Shown here in pieces: positions 51,977 through 61,085 of a stretch of DNA of 64,000 nucleotides. Location of the stretch: NCBI GenBank assembly GCA_964454335.1, contig CAYVVT010000014.1:15603-79602 (forward strand), written 5' to 3'. Source of the DNA: CAYVVT01 sp964454335 (lineage in GTDB: Bacteria > Fidelibacterota > UBA8477 > JABMPR01). The notes under the pieces are model-generated. The model was given only the letters and a program-made list of their open reading frames with translations. It made no database searches and was not told the DNA's origin. The number at the start of each line of letters is the position of its first letter. Within the stretch, counting starts at the first letter, position 1. A program made the position numbers and the translations under genes.

Positions 51977-54007
51977 TCAGTTGTAGATCGACTTCATCTT
52001 CCATGCCGATATCTTGCTGATATGAACATCAGCATCTTTTGTGAATAGGCTGAAATTTGGACTCTTACGGATGTAGTCATGCCTCCAGCAGGCCGCCTGA
52101 CGATCATTGGCAAAAACTTCCACAAGGTCCTTATCAATAAATATGCGTAGCGTAAGATCCTCTCCATCCTCGAGTTCAAAGGGTGGTTCAATTGCACCAA
52201 AACTAAAGGTGTTTCGATCTGCACCAGCCCTAAGGGTCAATCCATTTTCGCCATTCTCATCGGCTAACATGCCTACACCAAACTCCTCAGACAGTGGTGT
52301 TGTGAATGTTATTGCCAGCTCAACAGCGTCACCTGTAATACCCTCCAGTTTGTACTCAGTGCCACTGCTCACGGTAATGTCGCGCATGGTCACCTCATCA
52401 TAGCGTAGTTTCTCGAGCTCCTTGAGTGGCTTGATGCGCAAAATGCCATCATCAGGAAGTTCCAGTTCGCGAGGTAATCCCTGAATTGCGGAGGGTGCTG
52501 CCCCATTGATGATCCAGGCCCACATCACCCGTCGGCCATCTTCGGCTATGATCGATTCAGGGGCAAAATAGACAACATTTTCCCAGGTATTATCCTGGAA
52601 ATTCATCATATGATGAGACTCGGGTAGATATTTTTCGTCCTTGAAGTCACCCAGATAATAGCGGGCGCCAAGTTGGTGACTGATACACAACAGCATCCAC
52701 TTATCACCGATTGGGAACATATTTGCGCACGATATGTCTTCACCCCTGTCGACACCCAAATCAGCAGGATAGTCGTCATGGAGAAGTTCACCCATGTATT
52801 TCCAGTCTTTAAGATCTGCTGATGTCATGAGTTTCGGGTTTTTCCCACCAGTAATAGAGTAGAACGTCTCCCCGTTTTTCCACAGGTCGGGATCCCAGTA
52901 ACCAATACCCTTCATTAATTGCCCATCTTCATCCCTGGCCTGTACTGGCACCGGATCTGACCATTCATCCAGATTGTCATCCGTGGCGTATGATATGAAG
53001 TTATTGTCGGCGCCTTCACCATGATAGATCATCGCGGGCTGGCCCTCATCAGTGAAAAATCCCGTACCGCTGAACATACCATGACCAGTGAGGGGCGGGA
53101 TGAGAACAGTGGGGTGCCATTTCCAATGTACCATATCTGTACTCGAGACATGAGCATAGGCGTATCCATACTGGTTGGCATATATATAGGTGAGATGATA
53201 TCGCCCTTTATAGAACCAACCGGGATTTGGATCTCCTGGCATGCCTTCACCGGGACCAGGGTGTGCCAAATGGTAGGTGAGCCAGTTATCAGGTGGATCT
53301 TGCGGCCACTCGGGTGTCTCAACAACATACTCCCGGGCAGTCGTCACACCACCTTCATTGTAAAGAACCAGTTTACCGTCCACCAACTTTACAACATATG
53401 GACTGCCGGTATTACTATATGTAAAGGTTCCGGTGCGGTCCATTATTTCGTCACCTTCAAAGTCCCACCAGGCGTATGGCTCACGACTCGAAGGCTCATT
53501 CGGCTTCAGTGCATTCAATTCATCAACTGTGAGGGCGTAACTGTAGATCCGTGCATCCTCAAACCTGGCTGCAACAAAGTAGAAGTCACTCCAATCGCGC
53601 TTACCGAATGAAATAGAATTGGATTCATTGCTCAGCAGGTCGATGTTCTCCGCAGAGTGAGTTGTAACGAGTTCCCCGTTTATGTATAGCCGTATTTCCG
53701 GCCCCTCATATACCGCGGCAACTTGGGTCATGACCCCTGGTTGTGCCACCGGTGGTGGAGCTGAATCCTTTGCGTCGCTGGTCCGAAAATTATCCTCACT
53801 AATTACTCTCCACTTGAGTTTATCCTCACCAGATACCATGATACCGTCGTACTGCTTCTCATTCTGGATAGTGAACACAACACCACCCCACTTCTCCGGT
53901 TCATTGATTTCCACCCAGATGACAAGAGTTTTGTCGGTTGAAACGCTTGTAGCACAGGCCATAAAGATCATAAATAATGCACATCCAGCGAAGAGTATCT
54001 TTTTCAT
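51977..54007 (-). CDS. lipoprotein GH32 family enzyme (levanase/inulinase-like) with LamG domain
   Basis: 676 aa; lipoprotein signal (LFMIFMAC, Cys18). Residues about 30-215 hold a concanavalin-like LamG domain (DARIYSYALTVDELNAL). From about 245 the GH32 five-blade core begins: GDPNPGWFYKGRYHLTY (nucleophile-bearing NDPNG motif in variant form), GMFSGTGFF (FSGS-like), GIGYWDPDLWKNG (RDP motif position, with W-D-P), and EDISCANMFPIG (EC motif position). The two latter motifs are not canonical, so the linkage specificity is open. C-terminal beta-sandwich ends with DLVEVFANDRQAACWR. Expected substrate: fructan or other fructosides at the cell surface, in line with the LacI regulator beside it. 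Confidence 0.85.
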   Translation of the reverse strand: MKKILFAGCALFMIFMACATSVSTDKTLVIWVEINEPEKWGGVVFTIQNEKQYDGIMVSGEDKLKWRVISEDNFRTSDAKDSAPPPVAQPGVMTQVAAVYEGPEIRLYINGELVTTHSAENIDLLSNESNSISFGKRDWSDFYFVAARFEDARIYSYALTVDELNALKPNEPSSREPYAWWDFEGDEIMDRTGTFTYSNTGSPYVVKLVDGKLVLYNEGGVTTAREYVVETPEWPQDPPDNWLTYHLAHPGPGEGMPGDPNPGWFYKGRYHLTYIYANQYGYAYAHVSSTDMVHWKWHPTVLIPPLTGHGMFSGTGFFTDEGQPAMIYHGEGADNNFISYATDDNLDEWSDPVPVQARDEDGQLMKGIGYWDPDLWKNGETFYSITGGKNPKLMTSADLKDWKYMGELLHDDYPADLGVDRGEDISCANMFPIGDKWMLLCISHQLGARYYLGDFKDEKYLPESHHMMNFQDNTWENVVYFAPESIIAEDGRRVMWAWIINGAAPSAIQGLPRELELPDDGILRIKPLKELEKLRYDEVTMRDITVSSGTEYKLEGITGDAVELAITFTTPLSEEFGVGMLADENGENGLTLRAGADRNTFSFGAIEPPFELEDGEDLTLRIFIDKDLVEVFANDRQAACWRHDYIRKSPNFSLFTKDADVHISKISAWKMKSIYN

Positions 54008-54332
54008 AGCATCCGCTCCGTGGGTTATGGAATGATTGATTGATCCAAATTATAGCGCATGTTACTCAAGCTGAGATCACTTTCAAATGATAATAAATGT
54101 CAGTGATCAGTAGCGATATCATAACACCGGTACATCTAGTGAATAATTGATTTTTGTTACGACGGGAGGACAGGGTCATTTACCCATTCCCCGCCACGGC
54201 TCATCAGCGAATTCAGGTGTCGCTATTCCATCCCACTATTTCAGCTCGACCCAGTGTTTCACAACACTTTCTCGGAATTACACCCAATACTCCTTAACTT
54301 CCTGATATCAATCGATACAGAAGGGACGTTCT
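54008..54332. other. intergenic region between divergent GH32 and beta-helix genes
   Basis: 325 bp without a gene. Minus-strand TATAAT at 54054-54049 is the likely -10 of the GH32 gene, with a poor -35. No obvious operator is visible, and no copy of the TTGCGCAA site. Confidence 0.4.
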
Positions 54333-55646
54333 ATGCTGTATACTCAACTTCGGAATCAGCTGTTTTTGGGAATACAAATTCTATTCACGCTATGTTTTGC
54401 TATAAGTTGTGAATCATCGACAGATGGAGCAACCCACGACACTGATAGCACTGCTGGATCGACCTACTACATTGATGGCGCTGCAGGTTCTGATGATAAT
54501 ACCGGTTTGGTTGCAAGCAGTCCTTGGCAGACGCTTGCCCAGGTTTCGGGCACGACCTTCCAGCCTGGCGATTCTATCTTGTTCAAGCGCGGTTCCAGCT
54601 ATTCCGGATGCGTCACCTTTAACGGAGACGGAACTGCTGAAAATCCAATTACGATATCTGCTTACGGTACAGGGGATGCCCCCAGTTTCACAAATCCAGA
54701 TGTCGATGACAGTAAGGGCAACGCAATGCGTATCAGGGGCGATTATCAGATTGTAGAAAATCTATATTTTCATCATACTGCCCCTGCCAAGGATAGAGTC
54801 GGTTTTGTGGAAGTTTGGGCTGTTGGAGCCCTCCACATCAGTCTCGGCAACGATCATGTCATTATCAGAAACAATGAATTCGCCTATAATGCAAAGGCCA
54901 TTCACTCCTACAGTGAGTACAGTCTCATAACCGAGAACAACATTCACGATGCTAATCCCGACCAATCCGGCGGGTTTTTATCTGCACCTTATTGGGGACC
55001 AATAGGCATTCATATCGGCATAGGCAATCAGGAGATCTCCTACAATACAATCTCGAATATGTATGTGGACGGTGGAGAATGGGGCGGTGATGGTGGCGCC
55101 ATCGAGTTGGATGACGGACGTAATCATAAGGATAATATCCATGTTCATCACAACACGACCTTCCATAATATGGGTTTCATGGAAATCAGCTGGTGGGATG
55201 ATATTGCCAAGGTTCCCACAGAAAATATTAATATCCACCACAACGTATGTCGTGATTATCAAGGTTTTGTACTCTGGTGGGCACCGACTCAAAATAGTGC
55301 TATAGCAAACAATACCATTATTCGTACTGACAATGAATTCTCTGGTCCTTTTGATGGTGTATTCTTTTTTGATGCACAGCCTGCAATCGTCACCATCACC
55401 AAAAACATTATTGTGTCAGATAACGATCTGACCAAAATGGTTTACGTTGAGGATTTCGATGGTGGTGTGAACGATCTAATCCATGAGAATAATTGTTATT
55501 GGGATATCGAGGACGGCGAGGTCGACCTTCATCTGGAATTGGGTCCCGGTGAGATCATCGCGGATCCACTGTTCGTAGATTTCGAAGGGGGGGATTATCA
55601 TCTGCTACCCAACAGTCCTGCCGCCGGCTGGGGGGCGATGGAGTGA
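54333..55646 (+). CDS. lipoprotein right-handed beta-helix protein, frameshifted near the 3' end
   Basis: 437 aa as read. Signal and lipobox FTLCFAISCESS (Cys26). Then TYYIDGAAGSDDNTGLVASS and PWQTLAQV, the usual start of parallel beta-helix proteins, and repeated strands HVIIRNNEFAYNAKAIHSYS, YSLITENNIHDA, NIHVHHNTTFHNMG, NINIHHNVCRDYQG. The fold is that of polysaccharide lyases and glycoside hydrolases acting on uronates or sulfated glycans. The frame ends AAGWGAME at a run of six G (55630-55635). Removing one G gives GRWSDYVHVEEQPFKCQG and on to a stop at 55723-55725, so the natural end may be there. Confidence 0.8.
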   Translation: MLYTQLRNQLFLGIQILFTLCFAISCESSTDGATHDTDSTAGSTYYIDGAAGSDDNTGLVASSPWQTLAQVSGTTFQPGDSILFKRGSSYSGCVTFNGDGTAENPITISAYGTGDAPSFTNPDVDDSKGNAMRIRGDYQIVENLYFHHTAPAKDRVGFVEVWAVGALHISLGNDHVIIRNNEFAYNAKAIHSYSEYSLITENNIHDANPDQSGGFLSAPYWGPIGIHIGIGNQEISYNTISNMYVDGGEWGGDGGAIELDDGRNHKDNIHVHHNTTFHNMGFMEISWWDDIAKVPTENINIHHNVCRDYQGFVLWWAPTQNSAIANNTIIRTDNEFSGPFDGVFFFDAQPAIVTITKNIIVSDNDLTKMVYVEDFDGGVNDLIHENNCYWDIEDGEVDLHLELGPGEIIADPLFVDFEGGDYHLLPNSPAAGWGAME

Positions 55647-55725
55647 CTATGTCCACGTCGAAGAGCAGCCCTTCAAGTGCCAGGGCAATGGGACATGGCG
55701 CGATAATTATGATCTAGATTGCTAA
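55647..55725 (+). pseudogene. out-of-frame C-terminal continuation of the beta-helix gene
   Basis: Continues the beta-helix gene after a one-base shift at the G6 run: WSDYVHVEEQPFKC, then QGNGTWRDNYDLDC and TAA at 55723-55725. It has normal-looking codons and suggests either a recent frameshift mutation or a sequence error in the homopolymer. The remaining gap to 55951 shows no gene or terminator. Confidence 0.5.
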
Positions 55726-55951
55726 ATCATCAATTTGATGGACACACAAAGTGTTAGGTAGGATCAGCAGTTGGACTTGCCATCGGGTGCAACAACAATA
55801 TTGAATAAAACTGCTCAGATAATGCATAATTGGTTTTCTTCACGATAGCATGGAGTAGGGGCCAGCTAATTTGGGAGTGTCAGCAATCATGGTACATAAT
55901 TCATGATTGGCCATTAATGATATACCATTGCATCTAAGTTTGATTGCATGT

Positions 55952-57427
55952 TCAGAAATCACAGTTGATGATATAGACAAGTTCCCCATAGATATCTTTA
56001 TCCCAAATATCTCCCTGGACCTCACCTATGAATCTTATGTTTTCTCCATCGTAGATACCCTTAAGTTGCTTTCCCGGGTATTCGACCAGTATTTGTTCTC
56101 CCTGCTGAACATACTCGGCATAAGCTTTTTCCTCGAGGCTGCCACCTGAAACTGCTGCCTTGTATTCCTCACCAAATTCCCAGGTGTACTCCGTTCCCTT
56201 ATACACGGTCGTTAAGATTTTTCCACCAATTGAGGGCACATCACCCTGATAAAGTTCGATTCGGCCGCCATTTTCAAGGATTGCACGCTTGGCAATAGCC
56301 GCTATCCGCTCTTCAATTTCATTCAGAGGAGTAACTATTTGTACATCATCTCGAGTAAAGCAAACGTATTGATTGTTAAACTCCTCAACCAATTCCTCAG
56401 GAAGGCATTCTGTCCCTTGCAGCACACCTATTAGCCCGGCACATGTGGCGGCCTGGTTGTCGCAGTCATACCCCGCACTCACAGCTATACCAACCGTCTT
56501 CTCAAAATCTCCTCCTCCATAAAGGATTGCCATGATACCACATAATCCATTGTTGAGCGAGGACACCACGCTCACCGGGGCTTCATATGATCCTTTTCTG
56601 TACCGATAGTATTTATCATGGATCATTTTGCGGGTGTCACGCCAATCGCTGTTCTGCTTGTGCCATTTCACTACATCCCGCATACCTTCTGCAAATGGAC
56701 CTTTATTGGGAACGGCTTTTATGGCCATCTGCACGAGTTTTTCGACGTCCTTTTCGAAAAATGCTGCGCTGATCATCACGCCATACGCAATAGTCGGGTG
56801 GGTGCCCCAGTCGTCATTGGTAATTCTTGCCCCCCACAACGCACGTTCACCTGCCATTTCTGTCATACCTGGATAGAATGCGCTCCAGATCTCGTTTACC
56901 AACTGGGGATCGATCTGGAACCAGTTACTATTGTTTTCTTTGCGTCCGGTCTCAGGGGCAACGAGACCTTTATCCATGAGTGAACGAGCTGTGCGGTTCG
57001 CCACCCATATTCTCCGGTTAATATGCCTCTTCCACATCTCAGTGATCTCTGGATATGTCAGATCGAGCCCGTATTTTTCCACGGCCTGTAGCGTAACAAA
57101 TTCAATATCGGTATCATCGTCAGCAAAAGCACCTTCAACGGCATCCATGAATATCGGAATGTAGCCTCTCCAGTCTTCGCGGTTGATATCGAGGGATGGG
57201 TTGTCAGCATGAGTATATACCCTATCTACAAGAAAGGGTATGGGCTCGTCGATATAATTGTTTTCGAATGGTAAGCCATAATAGTTACCTACCAACTGCC
57301 CTAGCCAGAAGGCAGAAATCTTATCATGAAGTTCCTTCTCACTGATAGCCCTTTCCTTGGCGTAAACAGTGTTGGTGAGTAGAACCATAGCGAAGAGAGT
57401 GCATGTCAGGATACGAAGATAGCGCAT
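55952..57427 (-). CDS. exported ADP-ribosylglycohydrolase-family enzyme
   Basis: 491 aa from ATG at 57427 (AGGAGA upstream); the longer frame to 57679 runs into the neighbouring gene. Signal peptide RILTCTLFAMVLLTNTVYA, no lipobox. Family motifs: LHDKISAFWLGQLVGNYYG, FADDDTDIEFVTLQA, and SAGYDCDNQAATCAGLIGV (metal motif in D-C-D form). It pairs with the enzyme at 37223 rather than 35623/41409. Last gene of the right-hand module with sulfatase and GH32/43-like enzyme, so it may work on a sugar polymer rather than on ADP-ribose. Confidence 0.85.
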   Translation of the reverse strand: MRYLRILTCTLFAMVLLTNTVYAKERAISEKELHDKISAFWLGQLVGNYYGLPFENNYIDEPIPFLVDRVYTHADNPSLDINREDWRGYIPIFMDAVEGAFADDDTDIEFVTLQAVEKYGLDLTYPEITEMWKRHINRRIWVANRTARSLMDKGLVAPETGRKENNSNWFQIDPQLVNEIWSAFYPGMTEMAGERALWGARITNDDWGTHPTIAYGVMISAAFFEKDVEKLVQMAIKAVPNKGPFAEGMRDVVKWHKQNSDWRDTRKMIHDKYYRYRKGSYEAPVSVVSSLNNGLCGIMAILYGGGDFEKTVGIAVSAGYDCDNQAATCAGLIGVLQGTECLPEELVEEFNNQYVCFTRDDVQIVTPLNEIEERIAAIAKRAILENGGRIELYQGDVPSIGGKILTTVYKGTEYTWEFGEEYKAAVSGGSLEEKAYAEYVQQGEQILVEYPGKQLKGIYDGENIRFIGEVQGDIWDKDIYGELVYIINCDF

Positions 57428-57524
57428 ATTAAGTTCTCCTAAATATTTGTACAATGACTTCAGTATACTGGATCCTTCCCAATATTTTCTACTGTGATCC
57501 AGAATGGTATACTTGCCTAGAATT

Positions 57525-58952
57525 TTAATCTGCAAAGCTAAATGAGTATAATTTAGCCTTGCTAAACTCGAACCGTAGTTGGATGCTTTCGTTAGTGATC
57601 TTCCTCCTGAACTCGAGCTGGTAATCTGTAACAGACTGTTTGATTTTACGTGAGATTGAAATGGTATCACCATCTGCATCCAGGGCTAAAACTCTTATTG
57701 AACCACCTTTATAAACATCTGCACTTATTCTGATAGGACCCTGGTCATACGGGATAGATTCTGTAAGTATTAGCGCCTGTTTATCTTCTGATACCTGCTC
57801 AAAGCCAGCAAACCCATCAGGTCTAAGCGTTGCAAGGGCGAAAGATCCGACACGCCATCCAAAATGAAGCCAGTCGCTGGCACCATAGTATAACCGTATT
57901 TCGTCTTTCAGAAAGACAGGTGTAGCACACGCATATACGCAACCATAATCATAGTCAAGCGGATCGTCCCCACATCCTATCAACGGTTGACCTACGGAGA
58001 TACGCTGCCAGTCTTTAGTATCCGGACTCCAGGCTAGTTCGGTCCAGACACGATCACTTTTCTGATCATGAATTGCCAACAGTCCCAGGTAAAGCCCGGC
58101 ATAGTAGAATGTTGGCATCGCATAAGTTTGATATCTATGACTCGTGCCCTCCAGCACAACCTCCGCTTCACTCCAAGATAAGAAGTCTTCGCTCTCCGTT
58201 CTCCCAACCTGTCTATAGCCATCCCATTCCTCATCACTCCCCCAGGTTCTTGTGATAGCAACGTATTTTCCCAGGGTTGGAGCCCAGAACGCGTTATTGT
58301 GTGTATCCCCGGCGACATCTGCCTCTGGACAAGGTACTGGCGCGCTCCATGCTATTCCATCCGTAGAGAATGAAACGGAAATAATATCGGCTTTCAGTAT
58401 GGCCTTGTATCGCCTGTTTGGATCAGGATCCTGGGTATCAAAGAATACTCCCGTGCCATGAGGACCATCCCAATGCTCTCCCATAACACCCTCACCTCGA
58501 AGGAGTATGTTATTTGCCTTACTTCCCTCATATTCAACCAATCCCATTTCTGGTCTTTCCCAGGTGATTCCATCAGCGGATAGTGCATAACAGACGGCCA
58601 TTTCGCGCTCATCGGGTGGATCATAGGGGATTGCTCTCCGATCCTCAAGGGACATGTTCCTGGCAGAGTTATCTATTATAAATGGACTGTACCAGAGTTT
58701 ATATAAATCCGCTTCCTCATGGAGAACAACATTACCGTACATGTTATCAATACGTTTTTCCCAAGGTTTGTCCTCAACAAAGAGTGGATTCCCATCATAT
58801 TTATCTGCCCTGCCTACTACTAACCTGGCATTATTGGTTTCAGCGATTATACGGCTATCCAGTAATAGAAACCTGTTCTGTTCTGGTGCAGTTTTACCAT
58901 ATCCAATTACAAGAACAAACTGTACCAATAGTAGGATTGAAGAATATCTCAT
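57525..58952 (-). CDS. exported five-bladed glycoside hydrolase-like protein (GH32/GH43 clan type)
   Basis: 475 aa from ATG at 58952 (AAAGAGA upstream). Signal peptide SILLLVQFVLVIGYG. Blades with GRADKYDGNPLFVEDKPW, YKLWYSPFIID, MAVCYALSADGITWERPEMG, YKAILKADIISVSFSTDGIA, YFYYAGLYLGLLAIHD resemble GH32/GH43/GH117-type propellers. The last ~75 residues are a small beta-domain. A definite family number is not possible from motifs alone. It lies 98 nt before the ADP-ribosylglycohydrolase gene and after the sulfatase gene in one run. Confidence 0.72.
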   Translation of the reverse strand: MRYSSILLLVQFVLVIGYGKTAPEQNRFLLLDSRIIAETNNARLVVGRADKYDGNPLFVEDKPWEKRIDNMYGNVVLHEEADLYKLWYSPFIIDNSARNMSLEDRRAIPYDPPDEREMAVCYALSADGITWERPEMGLVEYEGSKANNILLRGEGVMGEHWDGPHGTGVFFDTQDPDPNRRYKAILKADIISVSFSTDGIAWSAPVPCPEADVAGDTHNNAFWAPTLGKYVAITRTWGSDEEWDGYRQVGRTESEDFLSWSEAEVVLEGTSHRYQTYAMPTFYYAGLYLGLLAIHDQKSDRVWTELAWSPDTKDWQRISVGQPLIGCGDDPLDYDYGCVYACATPVFLKDEIRLYYGASDWLHFGWRVGSFALATLRPDGFAGFEQVSEDKQALILTESIPYDQGPIRISADVYKGGSIRVLALDADGDTISISRKIKQSVTDYQLEFRRKITNESIQLRFEFSKAKLYSFSFAD

Positions 58953-59313
58953 AGATAGTCTCTTTGATTTAGCGATACGTGACTTGTCAGATCTGGTATT
59001 CGTGTCAATGGGATCAACCCGATAAAATTTATTATCATTTGCCATTGTTTATCCTATCTGGGTATGCACGAATGAAATAAATATAAACATATAGGAGGCA
59101 TCCCAAAGGCTTTGGGGGGTGTGGAAGCTACAAGATTGGCTGCGACTCCGCCTCGCACACTCGGCTCCGCTTGCCTCTACTTCGCACTTCCACTGGAAGT
59201 GTTCCGTGGTCGAACTTGTGACCCCCTGCTTGAAAGGTAGATATTTGTGACTTATATCTGGTTGATATTACTGAGTTTTGGGCGGATTGTGAAAATGGGT
59301 GACCTGCCGATGG

Positions 59314-59347
59314 CCTGCCTGCCCGACGCCGTCAGGCGGCAGGCAGG
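59314..59347. repeat. CCTGCCTGCC/GGCAGGCAGG palindrome
   Basis: Perfect 10-bp inverted arms separated by 14 bases that contain GAC...GTC. Similar GC-rich GGGCAGGCTCCCC sequence occurs at the junction of the galM relic (34305-34330) and, loosely, near 27560. It lies past the sulfatase stop on the minus strand and could serve as terminator-like or transposon-derived sequence. Confidence 0.55.
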
Positions 59348-59364
59348 GGAGCCTGCCCATTATC

Positions 59365-59393
59365 TACCCGAAATGCTCTGACTTTCTACAGTG
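59365..59393. repeat. dispersed intergenic repeat B, copy 2
   Basis: TACCCGAAATGCTCTGACTT and following bases match 27605-27633 at 25 of 29 positions, again just past a minus-strand stop codon. Confidence 0.45.
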
Positions 59394-59396
59394 TGA

Positions 59397-60965
59397 TCAA
59401 TCACCAAGTTTGTCGAACTCTGTCAGGTATTCACCTTTCAGGTATTTTCTATCAAGGTAGAATGGATAGTCATCCCAGGGTGCCTGGCCGTAGGCACGTG
59501 GATCCTTGGTCCATTTCTGGTATCCTTCCATACGCTTCCTCAGTAGTTCCCTGGACCTGGCGTGAGCTTCATCGGCAGCCAGATTGTTGAGCTGGAAGGG
59601 ATCCACATCGGTGGCATACAATTCTTCCGCCGGCCGCTTACCGAAGGAAGCCTGGAATCGTTCCTCAGCCTCCGTCGAATCCCGATCAGACAACATGATA
59701 CGCTTCGTTGGACTATCGTCCACATCACCGTATGGACCCACTGGGGGAAAGACATTCTGTGGATCGCCCATGGGCCAGCGTTCAGGTTCATAGTTGCGGA
59801 TATAGGTGTAGTCGCGAGTATGGATCGCTCTGCTGGGATACGGCATGCCGTCTTGGCGTGACCACACATGCCGCTCGATGCCAGTAACCGCCATATCCCG
59901 GGTGGGTTCAACTTGATCCGACAGTTCGCTTTCAAGCACATTGCTGAGACTGCGGCCATTCATGTCGTCGGGTACCATGACGCCGGCGGCCTGTAACAGC
60001 GTTGGTGCCAGATCAATGTGGCTGACAAAATCCTTCACTACCCTACCTGGGAATGGAATCCCTGAACCCCAACGGACCGCAAGAGGTACGCGGACACCAT
60101 AATCGTAGAGTGTGGCTTTCCCCCGCGGAAAAGGCATTCCATTATCAGAGGTAACCACGATGATGGTGTTCTCCAGCTCGCCGATCTCCTCCAACGCTTC
60201 TATCATTCTGCCCAGATGCTGGTCGAACCACTCCACCTCGTAGAGATAATCTGAGAGGTCATGACGGACCTCCTCGTTATCAGGCAGAAAGGGTGGCACC
60301 TGAAGAGCCGCGTGGTGGGTCCCCATATCTGATCCTGATCGATTTGTGAAAGGACGATGGGGCTCATGGCTCCCATACCAGAAACAGAAGGGTCGGCGGC
60401 GATCACGTTGTCTCAGGAAGGCGGTGAAGTTCGCAGCATAGTCCGTGGAGGAGATACCCGGATCTCCAATTTTTCCGCCCTTATACACGGGCGCTGTCTC
60501 ACGTTCATTGAAAGCCGGTCCACAGGGATCCTTGTGGGTATGATTGAAGCGCTGCTCAGCGGGTCCAAATCCTTTACCGGTGTGACCAATATCGTAGCCT
60601 CGCCCTTCCAGGATCTTGGGGAAGATGGGGAACTTCTTTGCCAAGCGACCGAACAGTAGCCCACCCTCCTCCAACTGCCAGAAGTTCTGCCCTGTAAGAA
60701 TGGCTGCACGAGAAGGCGCGCAACTAGGACTGCTGACATAGGCATGGGTGAATAGCACGCCCTCCCTGGAGACGCGATCAAAATTGGGGGTTTTCACAAC
60801 TGGATCGCCCGTACTGGAAGTGTGGATCCAGGATTGATCATCAGAGATGCAGAATAGAATATTGGGCCGATCACCCCGCGCCATTCGGGAGCAGTTGAAG
60901 CTTAGACCCGCACTGGCAGCGAGCAGACCGATTCCCGCCGTCTGTATGAATTTACGTCGATCCAT
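59397..60965 (-). CDS. Tat-exported type I sulfatase
   Basis: 522 aa. Twin-arginine start MDRRKFIQTAGIGLL. Sulfatase core: NILFCISDDQSW (metal Asp42/43), formylglycine motif SCAPSRAAILTG with C82 as the modified residue, TGKGFG, and VVTSDNGMPF metal site. The length suits S1-family arylsulfatases. It removes sulfate from a sulfated sugar or polysaccharide after export. It lies after the PorV-like gene at 61086 and before a GH-like gene, so sulfated algal-type polysaccharide is a plausible substrate. An anaerobic or FGE-type maturase is not encoded in the window. Confidence 0.95.
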   Translation of the reverse strand: MDRRKFIQTAGIGLLAASAGLSFNCSRMARGDRPNILFCISDDQSWIHTSSTGDPVVKTPNFDRVSREGVLFTHAYVSSPSCAPSRAAILTGQNFWQLEEGGLLFGRLAKKFPIFPKILEGRGYDIGHTGKGFGPAEQRFNHTHKDPCGPAFNERETAPVYKGGKIGDPGISSTDYAANFTAFLRQRDRRRPFCFWYGSHEPHRPFTNRSGSDMGTHHAALQVPPFLPDNEEVRHDLSDYLYEVEWFDQHLGRMIEALEEIGELENTIIVVTSDNGMPFPRGKATLYDYGVRVPLAVRWGSGIPFPGRVVKDFVSHIDLAPTLLQAAGVMVPDDMNGRSLSNVLESELSDQVEPTRDMAVTGIERHVWSRQDGMPYPSRAIHTRDYTYIRNYEPERWPMGDPQNVFPPVGPYGDVDDSPTKRIMLSDRDSTEAEERFQASFGKRPAEELYATDVDPFQLNNLAADEAHARSRELLRKRMEGYQKWTKDPRAYGQAPWDDYPFYLDRKYLKGEYLTEFDKLGD

Positions 60966-61085
60966 TGATTCTCCTGTAATTCTTCTGGACCATGACCATT
61001 GTCGGGAGCTGCATGGAGGTAACCCGGCAATGATCTAAGGAATCTGGTGACAAGCCATCCTGGTCCGCCCCCCAAACGTTCGTAG

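Larger units (their letters stand above)
58953..59396. other. 444-bp intergenic region with several palindromes
   Basis: No gene. It holds three palindromic elements: CCCAAAGGCTTTGGG (59102-59116), CACTTCCACTGGAAGTG (59185-59201) and the CCTGCCTGCC inverted repeat (59314-59347), plus repeat B copy 2 at 59365-59393. Confidence 0.6.

Noticed and set aside
54049..54054. Shared LacI operator at the GH32/beta-helix divergent promoter region
   Set aside because: I found no TTGCGCAA-type palindrome between 54008 and 54332, so direct LacI control of that promoter is not supported.
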